Source of the DNA: CAVXFB01 sp963760935
GTDB taxonomy: Bacteria; Planctomycetota; Planctomycetia; Pirellulales; Thermoguttaceae
Assembly (NCBI GenBank): GCA_963760935.1
Contig: CAVXFB010000007.1
Location: 186,001 to 250,000 of the forward strand
Length of the DNA: 64,000 nucleotides
Direction of reading: 5' to 3'
The position numbers were made by a program, and so were the translations under genes. Below, piece by piece: positions 61,435-64,000 of this stretch (position 1 is its first letter; each line of letters opens with the position of its first letter). The notes beneath the pieces are model-generated. The model made no database searches and was not told where the DNA came from. It saw nothing but the letters and a program-made list of their open reading frames with translations.

Positions 61435-62010
61435 CGCTATGGTCCTTATGCCGGGCGGCGGACTATAGCAACATGGGGTCAATGTGTCAAAGTGAATCGC
61501 GCCCACCCGGGGGGTGCATGGTCGGTGGGCGGTGGGGCTAGTGGTTCGCTGGGGGAGAAATTGCTCGCGGCGCAAAAAAAGGGGGCCTTGACGTGCCACC
61601 GTACATAGTGGCCTCGCCGGGCAGTAAGGGCAAGGTAACCGCCCGGCACAAGTCGTCAGAGGCCCCACGGGCCGAGCCATTTGTCCGAACCATCGGTTCG
61701 GTGTGCCGGGCTAATGCAGTTGGTGTGCCATCGATCAAGATTATGGCGAGCCGGCGCGGCTTCGCCGCCACAACCTGCTGCAATTCAACGCCTTCGAGTT
61801 ATCGGCAGCTAATTGTGTCCGCAAGTCCCTTCAATTGGGCCATGCCATGTATCGTATTGAATCGCTACACGCGCGTATTGCCTCGCAACAGCGCCACGCT
61901 GCAAGGTCGCACGCCTTGACACGGTCGTCATCGGCCGCCAATATCAGGGCTTGGCCGACATGCTTTCGATTGCATCGGCGCGACAAGCCGACCCCAAGGT
62001 AGTTCACTCC
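61435..62010. other. divergent intergenic region between ccmE and the epimerase gene
   Basis: 576 bp. It contains two short hairpins, CCGAACC-ATC-GGTTCGG (61685-61701) and GCGGC-TTC-GCCGC (61755-61767), and no convincing promoter or gene. Short open frames here lack protein-like composition. Confidence 0.55.
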
Positions 62011-63063
62011 ATGACGCTCGCCATCAACGACTCATTACCCCCAACGATCGAGAATCTTGACCAGCTTGAGGAATTGCTGAGTCGCCCGACGCCAGAGGTC
62101 ATTGCCGCCATGGGGCGATTGCAGGGCGATGTAATCGTCCTGGGCGTGGGTGGAAAGATCGGTCCAAGCCTTGCACGTATGGCACGGCGTGCAAGTGATG
62201 CAGCCGGCGTACGGCGACGCATTATTGGCGTAGCGCGGTTCTCAACTTCCGAGCTTCAACAGCAACTTGAGTCCGATGGGATCGAGACAATCCGCTGCGA
62301 GTTGCTCGACAGGGAGCAACTTGAAAAGCTCCCAGATGCCCCCAACGTACTCTTCCTGGCGGCGATGAAGTTTGGCTCAACCGGCCAAGAGCCGGCCACC
62401 TGGGTCAGAAACGTCTACCTGCCGGGTATGGTGTGTGAGAGATACCGCAGTAGCCGCATCGTCGCCTATTCAACGGGCAATGTCTATCCTTTGACGCCTG
62501 TCGAGCGCGGCGGATCTGTCGAGAGCGATGTGCCGGGACCGATTGGCGACTACGCGATGAGCTGCCTGGGACGGGAGCGAATCTTCGCCTACTTTAGCGA
62601 GGCGATGCATATTCCCGTCGCCCTGATTCGCCTCAATTACGCCAACGAAACGCGCTACGGCGTGCTCGTCGACCTCGCGCAGAAAATCATGGACGGTAAG
62701 CCGGTCGACCTGGCCATGGGCTACTTCAACGTGATATGGCAAGGTGACAATAACGCCATGACTCTGCTGGCCTTGGAAAAGGCCGCCTCGCCGCCGCTGG
62801 TGCTTAACGTTACTGGGCCCGAGGTCTTGAGCGTCCGTCATGTGGCACAACAGCTCGGTGAACTGCTACAGAAACCAGTGACCTTCGTTGGAAATGAGGC
62901 GCCGGATGCACTATTGAGCAATTCCAGCCGAGCCTTCGAGTTGTTCGGGCGGCCGCGGGTCAATGAGTCGCAGATCATTCGCTGGGTGGCCGATTGGTGC
63001 CGACGCAACGGGCCCACGCTAAACAAGGCGACACACTTTGAAGTCCGCAATGGGAAGTTCTGA
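62011..63063 (+). CDS. NAD(P)-dependent epimerase/dehydratase family protein
   Basis: About 350 residues from ATG 62011. Rossmann nucleotide loop DVIVLGVGGKIGPSLARMA near residues 40-58, VLFLAAMKFGSTG, and VAYSTGNVYPLTP with the Ser/Thr-x-Tyr region. An N-terminal helical extension precedes the Rossmann fold. The substrate is unknown; the C-terminal sequence suggests a sugar-nucleotide or lactone-type reaction. An earlier start at 61951 is open. The adjacent M20 peptidase suggests a short catabolic operon, by inference. Confidence 0.85.
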   Translation: MTLAINDSLPPTIENLDQLEELLSRPTPEVIAAMGRLQGDVIVLGVGGKIGPSLARMARRASDAAGVRRRIIGVARFSTSELQQQLESDGIETIRCELLDREQLEKLPDAPNVLFLAAMKFGSTGQEPATWVRNVYLPGMVCERYRSSRIVAYSTGNVYPLTPVERGGSVESDVPGPIGDYAMSCLGRERIFAYFSEAMHIPVALIRLNYANETRYGVLVDLAQKIMDGKPVDLAMGYFNVIWQGDNNAMTLLALEKAASPPLVLNVTGPEVLSVRHVAQQLGELLQKPVTFVGNEAPDALLSNSSRAFELFGRPRVNESQIIRWVADWCRRNGPTLNKATHFEVRNGKF

Positions 63064-63145
63064 GGATGCGTCAGCGGGGAACCGGCACAATGAGGCGGCT
63101 TGATCCAACAAGTCATAGGACCGACTGGCATCGTAAGGCCGACCG

Positions 63146-64000
63146 ATGATCCTCGATCCCGTTGAAACTCTGGAGAGGCTGGTCGCTGTTCCGAGCGTCA
63201 ATCCGATGGGCCGTAAAGCCGCCGACCCAACGTTTGGTGAGGCGCGGCTCACCGATCACCTGGAAGAGACCTTCGCGCGGATCGGGCTGACGACGTATCG
63301 TCAACCGGTGGCGACGGGCCGCGAAAATCTTATTGCCAAGCTCGATGGCGCAGTCCCCGCATCGGATGGCGGACCGCTGCTATTGCTCGATGCGCACCAA
63401 GATACCGTGCCGGTCGAGGGCATGACGATTGATCCGTTTCGGCCCGTACAGCGCGACGGGCGGCTCTATGGGCGTGGGGCTTGCGATACCAAGGGCGGAA
63501 TGGCTGCAATTATCTCCGCCGTATCGCGGCTGGCCACGGAGCGACCGCCGGGTATGCCGACTATCGTTGTCAGCTGCACGGTCAATGAGGAATACGGATT
63601 CGACGGGGCACGTCGCCTGACGGAGCTTTGGAGTGGTGGCCCCAGCCCGATCATGCCGCGAACGCCTGACGCCGCCGTCGCGGCGGAACCGACGGCGCTG
63701 GATGTTGTGGTCGCTCATAAGGGGGTGATCCGCTGGTGGTGCCGCGCCCGTGGGCGGGCCGCTCATAGCTCCCAGCCTACGGCAGGCGATAGCGCGATAT
63801 ACCGCATGGGCCATGTGTTGATGGCAATCGAGCAGTATGCCGCCCAACTCAACTCCAGCGTGGGGCATCCCCTGTGCGGTTCTGGCACGGTTAGCGTCGG
63901 AACGATTTGTGGGGGCGTGAGCGTCAACACGGTACCGGACAATTGCACGATCGAGATCGAATGTCGCCTTCCCCCCGGCGAAGATCCAGACACAGCGCGC
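63146..64000 (+). CDS. M20-family metallopeptidase (ArgE/DapE/CPG2 type), partial
   Basis: Open from ATG 63146 to the window end, 285 residues present. Zinc ligands: His84 and Asp86 in LLDAHQDTV, Asp114 in RGACDTKGGMAA, catalytic Glu148 and Glu149 in CTVNEEYGFDG. The dimerization domain begins after SSQPTAGDSAIY. Amide hydrolase with N-acyl amino acid-type substrates; exact specificity unclear. It is 83 bp downstream of the epimerase gene on the same strand, probably in one operon. The C-terminal metal ligands lie outside the window. Confidence 0.95.
   Translation, partial: MILDPVETLERLVAVPSVNPMGRKAADPTFGEARLTDHLEETFARIGLTTYRQPVATGRENLIAKLDGAVPASDGGPLLLLDAHQDTVPVEGMTIDPFRPVQRDGRLYGRGACDTKGGMAAIISAVSRLATERPPGMPTIVVSCTVNEEYGFDGARRLTELWSGGPSPIMPRTPDAAVAAEPTALDVVVAHKGVIRWWCRARGRAAHSSQPTAGDSAIYRMGHVLMAIEQYAAQLNSSVGHPLCGSGTVSVGTICGGVSVNTVPDNCTIEIECRLPPGEDPDTAR

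Overview
The window looks like chromosomal DNA of a planctomycete, probably of the Pirellula/Gemmata type. The evidence is the gene content: two DUF1559 prepilin-like proteins with an N-terminal zinc ribbon, a zinc-finger/Ser-Thr kinase of the planctomycete kind, TIGR03067-like and YHS domains, a DUF6800-like small basic protein, an ECF sigma factor next to the kinase, separate coaB and coaC genes, and a high-GC, loosely packed genome rich in palindromic repeats and insertion sequences.

Layout. 1-8434 (minus): complex I operon nuoA-B-[aldo/keto reductase]-C-D-E-F-G-H, running off the left edge, with a frameshift in nuoH. 8640-11423 (minus): a DUF3299-like protein and an ABC transporter of the LolCDE/MacB type. 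11600-12433 (minus): smpB without an ordinary start codon, and tRNA-His. 12434-14753: a cluster of unrelated short hairpins, an ISKra4-like transposase and a small basic protein. 14849-15938 (minus): a pseudopilin-like and an unknown protein. 16174-18622 (plus): four-ACT aspartokinase and an ECF sigma factor. 18898-24972 (plus): a damaged zinc-finger/kinase gene cut by an IS5-type element, followed in the same frame, after one TAG, by a YHS / TIGR03067-like / HlyD-type adaptor protein. 24988-33335 (minus): amidohydrolase, DUF151 nuclease, coaB, coaC, rpoZ, gmk, yicC, secG, tpiA and pheA. 33752-40154 (plus): dnaK, a DUF559 nuclease tightly bracketed by a palindromic repeat, an unknown gene, an IS sitting in the loop of a third copy of that repeat, and a frameshifted clpB. 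40184-41263 (minus): hicB and a hicA with an internal stop, then a pseudouridine synthase. 41489-45771 (plus): conserved secreted protein, PAP2 phosphatase, zinc metalloprotease and mutL. 45798-52798 (minus): aroK, a frameshifted lipoprotein, holA, a secreted repeat protein and two DUF1559 paralogues. 53141-54880 (plus): a small membrane protein and clpX. 55128-55614: IS66-type remnant and tRNA-Arg. 55701-61434 (minus): cytochrome c maturation operon ccmE-F-A-B-C-D plus a regulatory-domain membrane protein; CcmE has the CxxxY rather than the His form. 62011-64000 (plus): NAD-dependent epimerase and an M20 peptidase that runs off the right edge.

Two themes stand out. First, several palindromic repeat families are scattered through the window, some inside reading frames. 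One family brackets a DUF559 nuclease at 8 and 6 bp on the two sides, which makes a compact candidate mobile unit. Second, single-base frameshifts break nuoH, clpB, a lipoprotein gene and the membrane protein next to ccmD. Housekeeping genes are among them, so indel errors in the assembly must be excluded before any of these is read as biology.
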